A stretch of DNA of 37,694 nucleotides from Myxococcota bacterium (GTDB taxonomy: Bacteria > Myxococcota_A > Bradymonadia > UBA7976 > UBA1532). Where the stretch lies: NCBI GenBank assembly GCA_023150895.1, contig JAKLJY010000081.1, positions 1 through 37,694 on the forward strand. Reading direction: 5' to 3'. The notes beneath the pieces are model-generated. The model made no database searches. It was not told the origin of the DNA and saw only the letters and a list, made by a program, of their open reading frames with translations. Every line of letters begins with the position of its first letter. The stretch's first letter is position 1. Shown here one piece after another: positions 1 to 8,094 of the stretch. The position numbers and the translations under genes were made by a program.

Positions 1-135
1 CGCTACCGTCTGTACGCCATCGCCGGTCCCGCCGCCGCGGCCGGCACGACGCTCACGTCCGAACGGTTCCGCCTGCACAGCGGGGCCGTCGTCTGGCGGG
101 CCGCCCCGTCCGCCCCCCCGGAGGCCGACCCATGA
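1..135 (+). CDS. C-terminal end of an unknown protein (5' end outside window)
   Basis: Frame 1 is open from the first base to a TGA at 133-135 and gives 44 residues ending in EADP. The visible part contains [18 protein letters not shown], which reads like the last beta-strands of an exported or structural protein, but it is too short to assign. The stop overlaps the next gene's start codon as ATGA at 132-135. This suggests the gene is translationally coupled to, and cotranscribed with, the collagen-like gene. Third codon positions are almost all C or G, as in the other genes here. The function is unknown. Confidence 0.6.
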   Translation, partial: RYRLYAIAGPAAAAGTTLTSERFRLHSGAVVWRAAPSAPPEADP

Positions 136-1328
136 CCCCGCGCCGCTCGCCGTCCCGCGCGCTCGCCGCCGCCGCGCTCACGACCCTCGCCGCGACCGCC
201 CTGCCCAGGGTCGCGCAGGCTCAGGTGCCGCCGCAGCTCGCCCACCAGGGCCGCCTGACCACCGCGAACGGGACGCCCGTGCAAGGCTCGACGACGTTCC
301 ACTTTCGCCTGTACGACCGCGGGGTCGGCGGCGACCCCATCTGGGCCGAGACGCTCGACATCCCGGTCGAGGACGGCTTCTACACGGTGCAGCTCGGCGA
401 GCAGACGCCGTTGCCCATCGACGCGTTCACGGGCTCGCCGCTTTACCTCGGCGTGCAGATCGAGGGCGACGCCGAGATGACCGGCCGGGTCGTACTCACG
501 AGCGTCCCCTACGCCTTCCGGGCCGCCACCGCCGACGACGCCACGGGGGACATCACACCGCGCAGCGTCACGGTCGACGGCCGGCAGGTCATCGACGCCC
601 GCGGGCGCTGGACGGGTGATCCCACCGGTCTCGAAGGGCCGCAAGGGCCCGAAGGCCCCCCGGGCGCGGTCGGTCCGGCCGGTCTGCCCGGTCCCGCCGG
701 CGAGCGCGGCCCCCCGGGTCCGGAGGGCGCCCCCGGCCCGGCGGCGGATCCGCTCGTCGTGGCCACGGAGCTGGCGCTGAACGCCGCCTTCCTGGCCGAC
801 GTCGTGGATCTCCTGGTCGCCAATCACGCCGCAGATCTGCGGGGGCCAGCGGGGCCCGCCGGCGCACCCGGGAGTCAGGGCCCGCAGGGTCTGCCCGGAG
901 AGCCGGGTCCGGTGGGTCCGCAAGGTCCTCAGGGCCCGCCGGGCAGCGATGCCACGGTGCCCGCCGGCGCGGTCATGCCGTTTGCCCTCGCCGCGTGCCC
1001 CGCCGGCTGGAGCCCCGCCGACGGTCAGGGCGGCCGTCCAGACCTCCGCGGGCGCTTTCCCCTCGGTGCGGGTCCCCTGCCCCAGGGCGGCGTGCCCGTC
1101 GCCGTCGGCGACTCGGGCGGTTCCCACCGCTTCCGCCTCGGTGGCCGGGCCAACGAGTTCGCCTGCTGCAACAGCGATCAGGGCATGTCGGGGGTCATGT
1201 TCGAGTGGATCGGTGAGGCCGGCATCGTCCGGATCAACCCGGTCGGCGACAACCACGAGGAGCGCTGGAGCAACGAGGCGCAGCACCTGCCGCCCTACGC
1301 CGGGCTGCTCTACTGCGTCAAGGACTGA
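132..1328 (+). CDS. Exported collagen-like (Gly-X-Y) protein with a tail-collar-like C-terminus
   Basis: A 398-residue protein. Residues 1-30 look like a Sec signal peptide ending in AQA. Residues 35-135 form a globular domain ([21 protein letters not shown]) often seen at the front of collagen-like surface proteins. Two Gly-X-Y tracts follow, about 13 triplets at 166-204 and 12 at 238-273, separated by about 33 residues that look helical. The end, from about 279, begins with [14 protein letters not shown] and continues with a [11 protein letters not shown] motif, which resembles phage tail-collar or short-tail-fibre heads. A trimeric stalk carrying a C-terminal head is the natural reading. 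It is probably secreted or surface-attached, but no anchor is visible. The start is fixed by the ATGA overlap with the upstream gene and by the signal peptide. The ligand or role is not known. Confidence 0.85.
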   Translation: MTPRRSPSRALAAAALTTLAATALPRVAQAQVPPQLAHQGRLTTANGTPVQGSTTFHFRLYDRGVGGDPIWAETLDIPVEDGFYTVQLGEQTPLPIDAFTGSPLYLGVQIEGDAEMTGRVVLTSVPYAFRAATADDATGDITPRSVTVDGRQVIDARGRWTGDPTGLEGPQGPEGPPGAVGPAGLPGPAGERGPPGPEGAPGPAADPLVVATELALNAAFLADVVDLLVANHAADLRGPAGPAGAPGSQGPQGLPGEPGPVGPQGPQGPPGSDATVPAGAVMPFALAACPAGWSPADGQGGRPDLRGRFPLGAGPLPQGGVPVAVGDSGGSHRFRLGGRANEFACCNSDQGMSGVMFEWIGEAGIVRINPVGDNHEERWSNEAQHLPPYAGLLYCVKD

Positions 1329-1339
1329 CCGAGCCCTCC

Positions 1340-1363
1340 GGTGGCGGGTCTTCGCCCGCCGCC
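1340..1363. terminator. Hairpin between convergent genes
   Basis: A 9-bp stem (GGTGGCGGG with CCCGCCGCC, one G-T pair) with a 6-base loop fills most of the 36-base gap between the stop codons of the collagen-like gene and korB. No T-run follows on either strand, so this would be a non-canonical or bidirectional terminator. Confidence 0.4.
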
Positions 1364-1364
1364 T

Positions 1365-2405
1365 TCACTCGACCGTCCAGGTCTCGCCGGCGTCGAGCAG
1401 CCGCTGCACACCGCCGCCCTTGGACTTGCTGCGCGCCTGCTCGAGCTGCGCTTCCATCATGCCGTCGAACGTCGGTTTCGTGACACTGCGGAACACGCCG
1501 ACGGGCGTCGGGAACTCGGGCGCCACGAGCCGGCTGAGGAAGAACCCGAGCGCGGCGTTCTCCTCGTTGTGCACGAGCAGCTTGTCTTCGCCGTGGGCTG
1601 CGACGTCGACCACCATCGGGTTCATCTGCGCGTCGAGGGCGATGCCCTTCTCGCCGTTGAGCCCGAAGCGCAGCGGCTTGCCGTGCTCGAGGCGCAGCTC
1701 GGCCTCCGCCTTGAGCTTGCGATCCGTCAGGTAGTCGAAGGCGCCGTCGTTGAAGATGTTGCAGTTCTGATAGATCTCGACGAACGCCGTGCCCTTGTGT
1801 TTCGCCGCGCGCTCGAGGACCGCACCGAGGCCCTTCGCGTCGACGTCGATGCCCCGCGCGACGAACGTCGCCTCGGCGCTGAGGGCGAGGCTGATGGGGT
1901 TGAACGGATAGTCCACGGAACCGAGCGGGGAGGACTTCGTCTTCTTGCCCTGCTCGCTCGTCGGGCTGTATTGCCCCTTCGTCAGGCCATAGATCCGGTT
2001 GTTGAACATCAGGATCTTGAGGTCCACGTTGCGACGCATGGCATGGATGAAGTGATTGCCGCCGATGGAGAGCGCGTCGCCGTCGCCCGTGACCACCCAC
2101 ACGCTGAGATCGGGCCGCAGCACCTTGACCCCGGTGGCGATGGTGGGCGCCCGACCGTGGATGGAGTGCATGCCGAAGGTGTTGGTGTAGTACGGGAAAC
2201 GGCTCGAACACCCGATGCCGCTGACGAAGACGAAGTTCTCGCGCGGGATGCCGAGCTCGGGGAGCGTCTTGTGGACCTGCGCCAGGATGGCGTAGTCGCC
2301 GCAGCCCGGACACCAGCGGATCTCCTGATCCGTCTGGAAGTCTTTGCGGCCGAGGGCGGTGGGATCCGTGTGACTGATCTCGCTCAGAAACGCTTGGACG
2401 CTCAT
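1365..2405 (-). CDS. korB: 2-oxoacid (2-oxoglutarate):ferredoxin oxidoreductase, beta subunit
   Basis: A 346-residue thiamine-diphosphate-binding subunit. It works with the adjacent alpha subunit to oxidise a 2-oxoacid, probably 2-oxoglutarate, to the acyl-CoA while reducing ferredoxin. The reaction can run in reverse for CO2 fixation. Visible motifs are WCPGCGDY (about 31-38), GIGCSSRF (63-70), the TPP motif beginning GDGD at 107 and ending NNRIYGLT at 135-142. The reading frame stays open further upstream, but the start at 2405 fits the family length. It also makes an ATGA overlap with the stop of korA, with GGGAG upstream as ribosome-binding site. KorA and KorB therefore form a coupled two-gene unit. 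Pyruvate or another oxoacid as substrate cannot be excluded from sequence alone. Confidence 0.93.
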   Translation of the reverse strand: MSVQAFLSEISHTDPTALGRKDFQTDQEIRWCPGCGDYAILAQVHKTLPELGIPRENFVFVSGIGCSSRFPYYTNTFGMHSIHGRAPTIATGVKVLRPDLSVWVVTGDGDALSIGGNHFIHAMRRNVDLKILMFNNRIYGLTKGQYSPTSEQGKKTKSSPLGSVDYPFNPISLALSAEATFVARGIDVDAKGLGAVLERAAKHKGTAFVEIYQNCNIFNDGAFDYLTDRKLKAEAELRLEHGKPLRFGLNGEKGIALDAQMNPMVVDVAAHGEDKLLVHNEENAALGFFLSRLVAPEFPTPVGVFRSVTKPTFDGMMEAQLEQARSKSKGGGVQRLLDAGETWTVE

Positions 2406-4252
2406 GCCTTGCTCCCGGCGTGCTCGATGATGGCGCGCGCGATCTCGGCCTCTTTGAAGGGTTTGCCCTGGACCTTGTTGATGCTGACGGCATCGACGAG
2501 GTAGCGGGCGCGCAACAGGAACCACAGCTGCCCGAGGTTGAGCTCGCAGACGAGCACCTTGCGGTAGCGCCGCAGGACGTCCCCGAGGTCGTCCGGCAGG
2601 GGGTTCAGGTGGCGCAGGTGAAGGTGACCGACGCGGTGGCCGGCCTCTCGCGCCCGCTCCGTGCCCGCACGCAGCGCGCCGAGCGTGCCGCCCCAGCCGA
2701 CCACGAGGACGTCGCCCTCCGCGTCCCCGTAGACCTCGCAGGGCGGGAGCGTGCGCGCGATGCGAGCGACCTTCTCGGCGCGCAGCCGACACATCGCGTC
2801 GTGGTTGTTGGGGTCGTAGCTGACGTTGCCGGTGATGTTGGCCTTTTCGAGGCCGCCCACCCGGTGCTCGAGCCCGGGCGTGCCGGGGATGGCCCAGGGC
2901 CGCGCGAGGAACTCGTCGCGGGCGTAGGCCTTGAACGTGGCCGGATCCGTGTGGAACTTCACCGGGATGCGCGGCATCTCGGCCATGTTCGGGATTTTCC
3001 AGGGCTCGGCGCCGTTGGCGAGGTAGCCGTCCGTCAACATGACGACGGGCGTCATGTGCGTGACCGCGATGCGCGCCGCCTCGATGGCGGTGTAGAAACA
3101 GTCCCCGGGGCTCGACGCCGCGATGACCGGGATGGGTGATTCGCCGTTGCGGCCGAAGAGCACCTGCAAGAGATCGGACTGCTCCGTTTTGGTCGGCAGA
3201 CCCGTGCTGGGTCCGCCGCGCTGCACGTCGCAGATCACCAGGGGCAGCTCGAGCATCATCACGAGGTTCATGGCCTCGGACTTCAACGCGATGCCGGGAC
3301 CGCTCGTCGTCGTCAGCGCGAGGCCGCCCGCGTACGCGGCGCCGATGGTCGCGCCGATGGCCGCGATCTCGTCCTCCGCCTGGAACGTGCGGACGCCGAG
3401 GTGCTTCTGCTTCGAGAGCGAATGCAGAATGTCGGACGCGGGGGTAATCGGGTAGCTGCCCAGGAAGAGGTCGAGGCCGGACAGCTCGGCCGCCGCCAGA
3501 AACCCGAGCGCGGTCGCCTCGTTGCCGGTGATGTTCTTGTAGCGCCCCGGCGTGATGCGGGCCTTGGGCACCTCATAGCGCTGGGCGAACATCTCCGTGG
3601 TGTCGCCGAAGTTCCAGCCGGCGCGCAGCGCCTTGAGGTTGGCCTCGGCGGCGAGCGGGTCCTTCGCCGCCATCGAGCCCTGAATCCACTGCTCCGTGTG
3701 CGTCAGCTCGCGGCTGAAGAGCCAGTACACGAGGCCGAGCGCGAAGAAGTTCTTCGTCCGCACGGCCGCCCGCTGGTTCAGCCCGACGTCCGCGATGGCA
3801 CGGAGCGTGATGTTGGTGATGTCGACGGGAAAGACCCGGTAATTCGACAGCGAGCCATCCTCGAGGGGGTTGCTGGTGTAACCGGCCCGCTCGAGGTTCT
3901 TGACGCCGAACTGTTCGGTGTTGGCGATGAGGATGCCACCGTGCCGGAGGTCCGCGATGTTGGCCCGGAGGGCCGCCGGGTTCATCGCCACGAGGACGTC
4001 GGGCTCGTCGCCGGGGGTGTGCACCTCGCGGCTCGAGAAGTGGATCTGAAACCCGGAAACCCCGGCCAGGGAGCCGGCCGGCGCCCGGATTTCGGCCGGG
4101 TAGTCCGGGAACGTCGCCAGGTCGTTGCCGGCGAGGGCGGTGGTCTCCGTGAACTGCGTGCCCGTGAGCTGCATGCCGTCACCGGAATCACCGGCGAAAC
4201 GGATGGCCACCGACTCGAAGGTCGTCGTGCTCTTCGCGGTAGAATTTTCCAT
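2402..4252 (-). CDS. korA: 2-oxoacid (2-oxoglutarate):ferredoxin oxidoreductase, fused gamma-alpha subunit
   Basis: A 616-residue protein. The N-terminal part (about 12-200) is the gamma domain with FAGDSGDGMQLTG at 19-31. From about 230 follows the alpha (pyrimidine-binding) domain with NEATALGF, GSYPITPASDIL, TTTSGPGIALKSEAMN and RGGPSTGLPTKTEQSDL. This gamma-alpha fusion is normal for the KorA type. It pairs with KorB to couple 2-oxoacid oxidation to ferredoxin reduction in the cytoplasm. The ATG at 4252 has AAAGGGAA eight bases upstream (4261-4268), which supports this start. The MutS-like gene lies 36 bases upstream on the same strand. The C-terminal region (about 500-616) carries the transketolase-C-like domain. 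All expected parts are present and nothing looks broken. Confidence 0.94.
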   Translation of the reverse strand: MENSTAKSTTTFESVAIRFAGDSGDGMQLTGTQFTETTALAGNDLATFPDYPAEIRAPAGSLAGVSGFQIHFSSREVHTPGDEPDVLVAMNPAALRANIADLRHGGILIANTEQFGVKNLERAGYTSNPLEDGSLSNYRVFPVDITNITLRAIADVGLNQRAAVRTKNFFALGLVYWLFSRELTHTEQWIQGSMAAKDPLAAEANLKALRAGWNFGDTTEMFAQRYEVPKARITPGRYKNITGNEATALGFLAAAELSGLDLFLGSYPITPASDILHSLSKQKHLGVRTFQAEDEIAAIGATIGAAYAGGLALTTTSGPGIALKSEAMNLVMMLELPLVICDVQRGGPSTGLPTKTEQSDLLQVLFGRNGESPIPVIAASSPGDCFYTAIEAARIAVTHMTPVVMLTDGYLANGAEPWKIPNMAEMPRIPVKFHTDPATFKAYARDEFLARPWAIPGTPGLEHRVGGLEKANITGNVSYDPNNHDAMCRLRAEKVARIARTLPPCEVYGDAEGDVLVVGWGGTLGALRAGTERAREAGHRVGHLHLRHLNPLPDDLGDVLRRYRKVLVCELNLGQLWFLLRARYLVDAVSINKVQGKPFKEAEIARAIIEHAGSKA

Positions 4253-4288
4253 GATTGCGCTTCCCTTTAGTGGAAACCCGGCCGGTTC

Positions 4289-6199
4289 TCAACTGAGAAG
4301 GGCGGGGTCGACCTCGATGCCCTCGAGGCGCAGCACGTCGAGCGCGTTGGTCGTCGTCGCGACGCCGGGTCGCAGGCGATAGTCGAAATGCAACGCCTCG
4401 CCGTCGAAGCGGTCGGTGAAATGACAGGTCGTCACGCGGTCCGGGAAGTGGTTCTCGAGCGCGACGAGCGACAGGTCGTGGGTCGTGACGAGCCCGAAAC
4501 TTCGGCCGTGCGCGAGCAATCGACGGGCGACGCTCAGACTCGCGAGGTTGCGTTCCCGGCTGTTCGTCCCGCTGAGCATCTCGTCGACGAGATACAGCCG
4601 GGGCGGCAGGCCCGGATCGGCCTCGGCGGCCGCACAGTCGTCGAGGATGCGCCGGATGCGCTTGACCTCGGCGTAGAACCGGCTCAGCCCCTGCTCGGGG
4701 GCGTCCGTGATCTGAATGCTCGTCGACAAGCGGCAGGGCACGAGCGTGAGCGAGGCCGCGCAGACGGGCGCGCCGGCCTGCGCGAGAATGGCGTTGACCC
4801 CCACCGTCCGGAGAAACGAGCTCTTGCCGGCCATGTTGCTGCCCGTGACGAGCGTCAGGCGCCCGCCGGCCTCGAGCGTGAAGTCGTTCGTCCGGCGGCG
4901 ATCGACCGGAAACAGCGGGTGACCGAGGGCCGTGCCCGAAAACACCGGCCGCGCGTCGGCGTCCAGCGTCGGCCAGGTGAACCCGGCGCCCGCGGTGTCC
5001 GCCGCGAACCCGGCGACGGACGCGAGCACCTCGAGTTCGGCGAGCGTCTCGAGATCCGGTCGAACGTGCGCGCCGTGGCGCGTGCGCCAGTCGACGAGTC
5101 GCCCCACCCAGAAGGCCTCCCAGAGGAAGAGCCCGTTGGCGAGCAGCGCGCTGAGCGGGTTGAAGCGGACGGCGAGACTGTCGGTGATCGTCTCCAGCGC
5201 CGTCAGTCGCGCCGACGGGCGCGCGCCGCTCGAGACGAGCGCGTCGCGGAGCGCCTGCAATCGCGGCCCGTGGAACCGCCGCCTCTCGACGCGCTGGAAC
5301 ATGCGGCGCAGGCCCACGAAAGGGCGCGCCTCGTCCCGGTCGACGAGTTCGGTGTAGAGGCGCCCGAGGCGCGTCGTCGTCGCCAGATGAAACAAGAGCT
5401 GCAGGCCGAGCGCGATGCGCCACGGGGATGCGAGGCCGAAGCTGGCGCTCGCGACGATGCAGGCCCAGGTCAATGGCACCGCGATGAACGCCACGCGCCG
5501 GCACGTTCGTGCAAACGCGGCGTCCGTGCTCGCCGTCGCCTCCGCTTCGGCCCATGCGACGAACGCGCCGAGCTGCCGACCGGAGAGTTCGACGATGCGC
5601 CCTTCGGCGTGCAGGCGGCGGCAGAACGCCGACGTCCTCGCCAGCTCCCGGGCCGCGCTCTGCGCCGACTCGACCTCCGCGGCCGACAACGGTGCATGCA
5701 GCCGGGCCGCGAGGCGGTCGCGCGCCCAGGGCAGGGCCGCTCTGCACACGAGCTGATACAACGAGCCCCGCCCGAAGACCTGCAGCTCGCGGGTGTGCGG
5801 GACGCCGGGATCGAGGTACCGCGCGCCGTCGTCGGGGAGCGCGTCCCACTCGCCGGCCAGCCGCGCCGCGCCCTCGTCGTGCAAACGGACGAGGGCGGTG
5901 ACGCGGGGCAGCCGCTCGTGGGGCGTGCGGTGCAAGTACACGGCCGCCAGAAAGGCCAAAAGACCGGCGGCCGCCACGGGCCCGTACACGAGGGGCAGGT
6001 CGTCGTAGTACGCGGCCCAGCCGAAGAGTGCGGCGACCGCGAACGCGACGAGCCGCACCGTGGACAGCACCGCGATGCGTCGTTCGATGCGCTGTGCCAG
6101 GCGTCGGCAGCGGGCCGCCTGCCGGCGGTGGCGCTCGATGCGGCGCGCGAGCACGCGCTCGTGGGCCGGCGGGGCGACCGACGTCGTCTCTGACTCCAT
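4289..6199 (-). CDS. Membrane-anchored MutS-family ATPase
   Basis: A 636-residue protein with a MutS-type ATPase at the C-terminus: Walker A GSNMAGKS (453-460), Walker B LYLVDE (535-540) followed by SGTNSRER, and the TTHD switch (572-575). It lacks the mismatch-recognition domain of true MutS. Hydrophobic stretches at about 46-65, 70-90, 235-256 and 260-277 suggest a membrane-bound protein. Such MutS-like membrane ATPases occur in several phyla and their role is unknown, so mismatch repair should not be assumed. The start at 6199 lies two bases after the nadK stop; the upstream extension of the frame runs over nadK and is not coding. Cotranscription with nadK is likely. Confidence 0.85.
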   Translation of the reverse strand: MESETTSVAPPAHERVLARRIERHRRQAARCRRLAQRIERRIAVLSTVRLVAFAVAALFGWAAYYDDLPLVYGPVAAAGLLAFLAAVYLHRTPHERLPRVTALVRLHDEGAARLAGEWDALPDDGARYLDPGVPHTRELQVFGRGSLYQLVCRAALPWARDRLAARLHAPLSAAEVESAQSAARELARTSAFCRRLHAEGRIVELSGRQLGAFVAWAEAEATASTDAAFARTCRRVAFIAVPLTWACIVASASFGLASPWRIALGLQLLFHLATTTRLGRLYTELVDRDEARPFVGLRRMFQRVERRRFHGPRLQALRDALVSSGARPSARLTALETITDSLAVRFNPLSALLANGLFLWEAFWVGRLVDWRTRHGAHVRPDLETLAELEVLASVAGFAADTAGAGFTWPTLDADARPVFSGTALGHPLFPVDRRRTNDFTLEAGGRLTLVTGSNMAGKSSFLRTVGVNAILAQAGAPVCAASLTLVPCRLSTSIQITDAPEQGLSRFYAEVKRIRRILDDCAAAEADPGLPPRLYLVDEMLSGTNSRERNLASLSVARRLLAHGRSFGLVTTHDLSLVALENHFPDRVTTCHFTDRFDGEALHFDYRLRPGVATTTNALDVLRLEGIEVDPALLS

Positions 6200-6201
6200 G
6201 G

Positions 6202-7005
6202 TCACCAGCGCAGACGGCTCTTGAGGTTGCGGAAGAAGTAGTCGGTCTCGAAAAAGACCAGCCGGGCGGGCACCGGCGAGCGTTCGACGTGGATCGCGTC
6301 GCCGGGGGTCACGCGCACGACGTGGTTGCCGTCGCAGACGAGCAGGACTTCGCCGCCCCGCAGCTCGGTCCCGACCTCGACGTCGATGCGCGCGCTGCCG
6401 GGCAGGATGATCGACCGGCTGCTGAAGCTGTACTCGTTGAGCGGCTTCACGTTGATGCAGTCGACGTTCGGCATGACCAGGGGTGCACCCGTGCTCAGCA
6501 GGTACGCGGTCGACCCCGTGGGCGTACCCACGATGATGCCGTCGCCCCGCGGGCGGCTGACCTCCTGCCCGTTGACCCGCAGCGTCACCTGAATCATGTG
6601 GGTCGTGCCCTTGACGACGACCTCGTTCACGCAACGATAGGCCGAGCCGCGATGGCCGACCTCGAGCGTGAGGCGCTCTTCGATGAAGTAGTCGTCGCTC
6701 AGCAGCCGAACCAGGACCCGGTCGAGCTCGTTGCGATCGGAGGCCGTCAGGAAGCCCAGGTGACCGTAGTTGACGGCCAGGACGGGCACGCCCGGCCACG
6801 TCGACAGCGCCCGGAGCACCGTGCCGTCGCCCCCCATCGCGATGACCAGGTCCAGCGGGATGTCCGGCGCGCGGCCGGGCAGCATCGTGACCTCGATGTG
6901 CGCCCGCGAGAACAGGCGGCGAATGACGTCGAGGCGGTAGTCACCGTCCGCCGGGTCGTCGCGCGTGAAGATTCCGACGTGTTTCAGGTCGAGTTGGCCG
7001 GCCAT
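6202..7005 (-). CDS. nadK: NAD kinase
   Basis: A 267-residue ATP-NAD kinase that phosphorylates NAD to NADP in the cytoplasm. Diagnostic motifs are AMGGDGTVLRAL (GGDGT at 58-62), VNYGHLGFLT (78-87), VNEVVV (126-131) and GTPTGSTAY (160-168), followed by SFSSRSIILPGSA. Length and motif order match the family, and the protein looks complete and active. The start at 7005 is the first ATG giving the usual N-terminus. It is the first gene of a minus-strand run leading into the MutS-like ATPase and korAB, and it is divergent from the PHP-like gene. Confidence 0.95.
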   Translation of the reverse strand: MAGQLDLKHVGIFTRDDPADGDYRLDVIRRLFSRAHIEVTMLPGRAPDIPLDLVIAMGGDGTVLRALSTWPGVPVLAVNYGHLGFLTASDRNELDRVLVRLLSDDYFIEERLTLEVGHRGSAYRCVNEVVVKGTTHMIQVTLRVNGQEVSRPRGDGIIVGTPTGSTAYLLSTGAPLVMPNVDCINVKPLNEYSFSSRSIILPGSARIDVEVGTELRGGEVLLVCDGNHVVRVTPGDAIHVERSPVPARLVFFETDYFFRNLKSRLRW

Positions 7006-7165
7006 GGGGCGGGGAATCTACTCCGGCCCGGCGGAATCGGACACTGAACACCTGCATCGTATCGCGATTTTCCGGGGTCGGGTGTACGCTGCGGCGCTTT
7101 TTCCGTACTGACTCGTCCCCGGCGGCCCCCTGGCCGTCCCCGGCCCTTGGACTCAGAGGTTCGCG
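7006..7165. promoter_or_regulatory. Divergent intergenic region between nadK and the PHP-like gene
   Basis: These 160 bases separate two divergent start codons, so promoters for both genes should lie here. An AGAGG eight bases before the ATG at 7166 is a plausible ribosome-binding site for the plus-strand gene. I see no convincing -35/-10 pair and no small gene or RNA. Confidence 0.3.
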
Positions 7166-7954
7166 ATGCTCGTCGATCTCCACCTCACCCCGCACGACCT
7201 CGCCCCCGCGGCGTTGGCCCAGGCAGCCCGCGAGGCGGGCCTGCACGGCGCCGTCGTGACCGACACCAACCGCACGGACCGCCTCCCCGCGTACCTCGAC
7301 GCGCTGCGGCAGGCCGGTCTCGCGGCCTACGGTGGCGTCGAACTCGCGCTCGATCGGGGCTTTCTCGTTTTCATCCCCCGGGAGGTCGACGCGGCCTTCC
7401 TCGGCGCGCGGTGGTCCATCGGCGCCGGCAAGTGGGACGCCAACGCCGCCGTCGCCGCCTGCGCCGCCCTGCCGGGCGTCACCATCGCCGGACACCCCTA
7501 CTGCCGGGACCTCGGCAGCGTGCTGTTCGACAGCGTCTACACGCTGCCCGGTCTCGCCGCCATCGAGACGCGCGTCGCCCGCGGGCGCCCGTTGTGGGAC
7601 GCCATGGCCGACGACGTCGCCGCCCGCCGGAAACTGCCCCGCATCGGCTCCTGCGGCGGTGATCCGGGCTTCGTCGGCCGCGCGCTGACCTTCGTCCACG
7701 GCGAACGTCTGCGCCAGGCCGCCCTCGTCGACGCGCTGCGGGACGGCTCCGTGTGGCCCATCGAATTCGAGGCCCGCGTTTTTTTTGTCCCGCCCGCGCG
7801 AGGAAGAGTACGTCGAGCCGCCCCGGCGAGAAGAGCGCGAAGAGGGCGCGGGCGAAGGCGGCGAAGAACGCCCCCACCGCGCCAGCCGGGACGGCGACGA
7901 TCGGGGTCCGCGCGGCCCCCGACGCGAAGGCCGGGGCGACCGCGACCGCGGTGA
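7166..7954 (+). CDS. PHP-domain-like protein, with an apparent frame change at a T8 run
   Basis: The first ~205 residues resemble the PHP (polymerase and histidinol phosphatase) fold: DLHLTPHDL at the start, GGVELALD (about 56-63), IAGHPYC (about 110-116) and GSCGGD. Several usual metal ligands are altered; for example the common TDH motif reads TDTNRTD. Phosphoesterase activity is therefore uncertain. The annotated frame runs to 7954, but after the eight T at 7779-7786 its codons become atypical (repeated AGA, GGA, GTA). The charged, codon-normal continuation lies in the +1 frame to 8000. Removing one T would give a 277-residue protein. The start at 7166 has AGAGG upstream. Either the sequence has an indel at the homopolymer, or the gene uses slippage. 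Confidence 0.72.
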   Translation: MLVDLHLTPHDLAPAALAQAAREAGLHGAVVTDTNRTDRLPAYLDALRQAGLAAYGGVELALDRGFLVFIPREVDAAFLGARWSIGAGKWDANAAVAACAALPGVTIAGHPYCRDLGSVLFDSVYTLPGLAAIETRVARGRPLWDAMADDVAARRKLPRIGSCGGDPGFVGRALTFVHGERLRQAALVDALRDGSVWPIEFEARVFFVPPARGRVRRAAPARRARRGRGRRRRRTPPPRQPGRRRSGSARPPTRRPGRPRPR

Positions 7955-8000
7955 ACGCCGCGGCGGGCGAGGCGACCGCGACCGCCGCCGCCGCGACTGA
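7785..8000 (+). other. Out-of-frame charged C-terminal tail of the PHP-like gene
   Basis: Read in the frame starting at 7785 this gives SRPREEEYVEPPRREEREE and then an Arg/Gly/Asp-rich tail ending RRRRD with a TGA at 7998-8000. Third positions are dominated by C and G, as in real genes here, whereas the frame inherited from the PHP-like domain is not. It is therefore most likely the true C-terminus of that protein. The RGG/RGD-like composition resembles nucleic-acid-binding tails, but that is only a compositional similarity. Confidence 0.6.
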
Positions 8001-8094
8001 ATCCCCTCCTGGCGCTGCCGGGTCGGCGTCGACAACCGGCGCCGATTTCTGCGACCCCAACGACAACCCCAACCCCAGGAAACTCCGAAGCCCA

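Noticed and set aside
509-823. Minus-strand frame with a collagen-like Gly-Pro pattern
   Set aside because: It is the complement of the real Gly-X-Y codons (GGN CCN reads back as Gly/Pro), so the pattern is automatic.
4125-6199. Annotation of the 4289-6199 gene as the mismatch-repair gene mutS
   Set aside because: It lacks the mismatch-recognition domain and has transmembrane segments, so only a MutS-like ATPase is supported.
7753-8094. Upstream extension of the MYXO-CTERM gene in its own frame
   Set aside because: It overlaps the codon-normal PHP tail in another frame and would bury the signal peptide at 8095.
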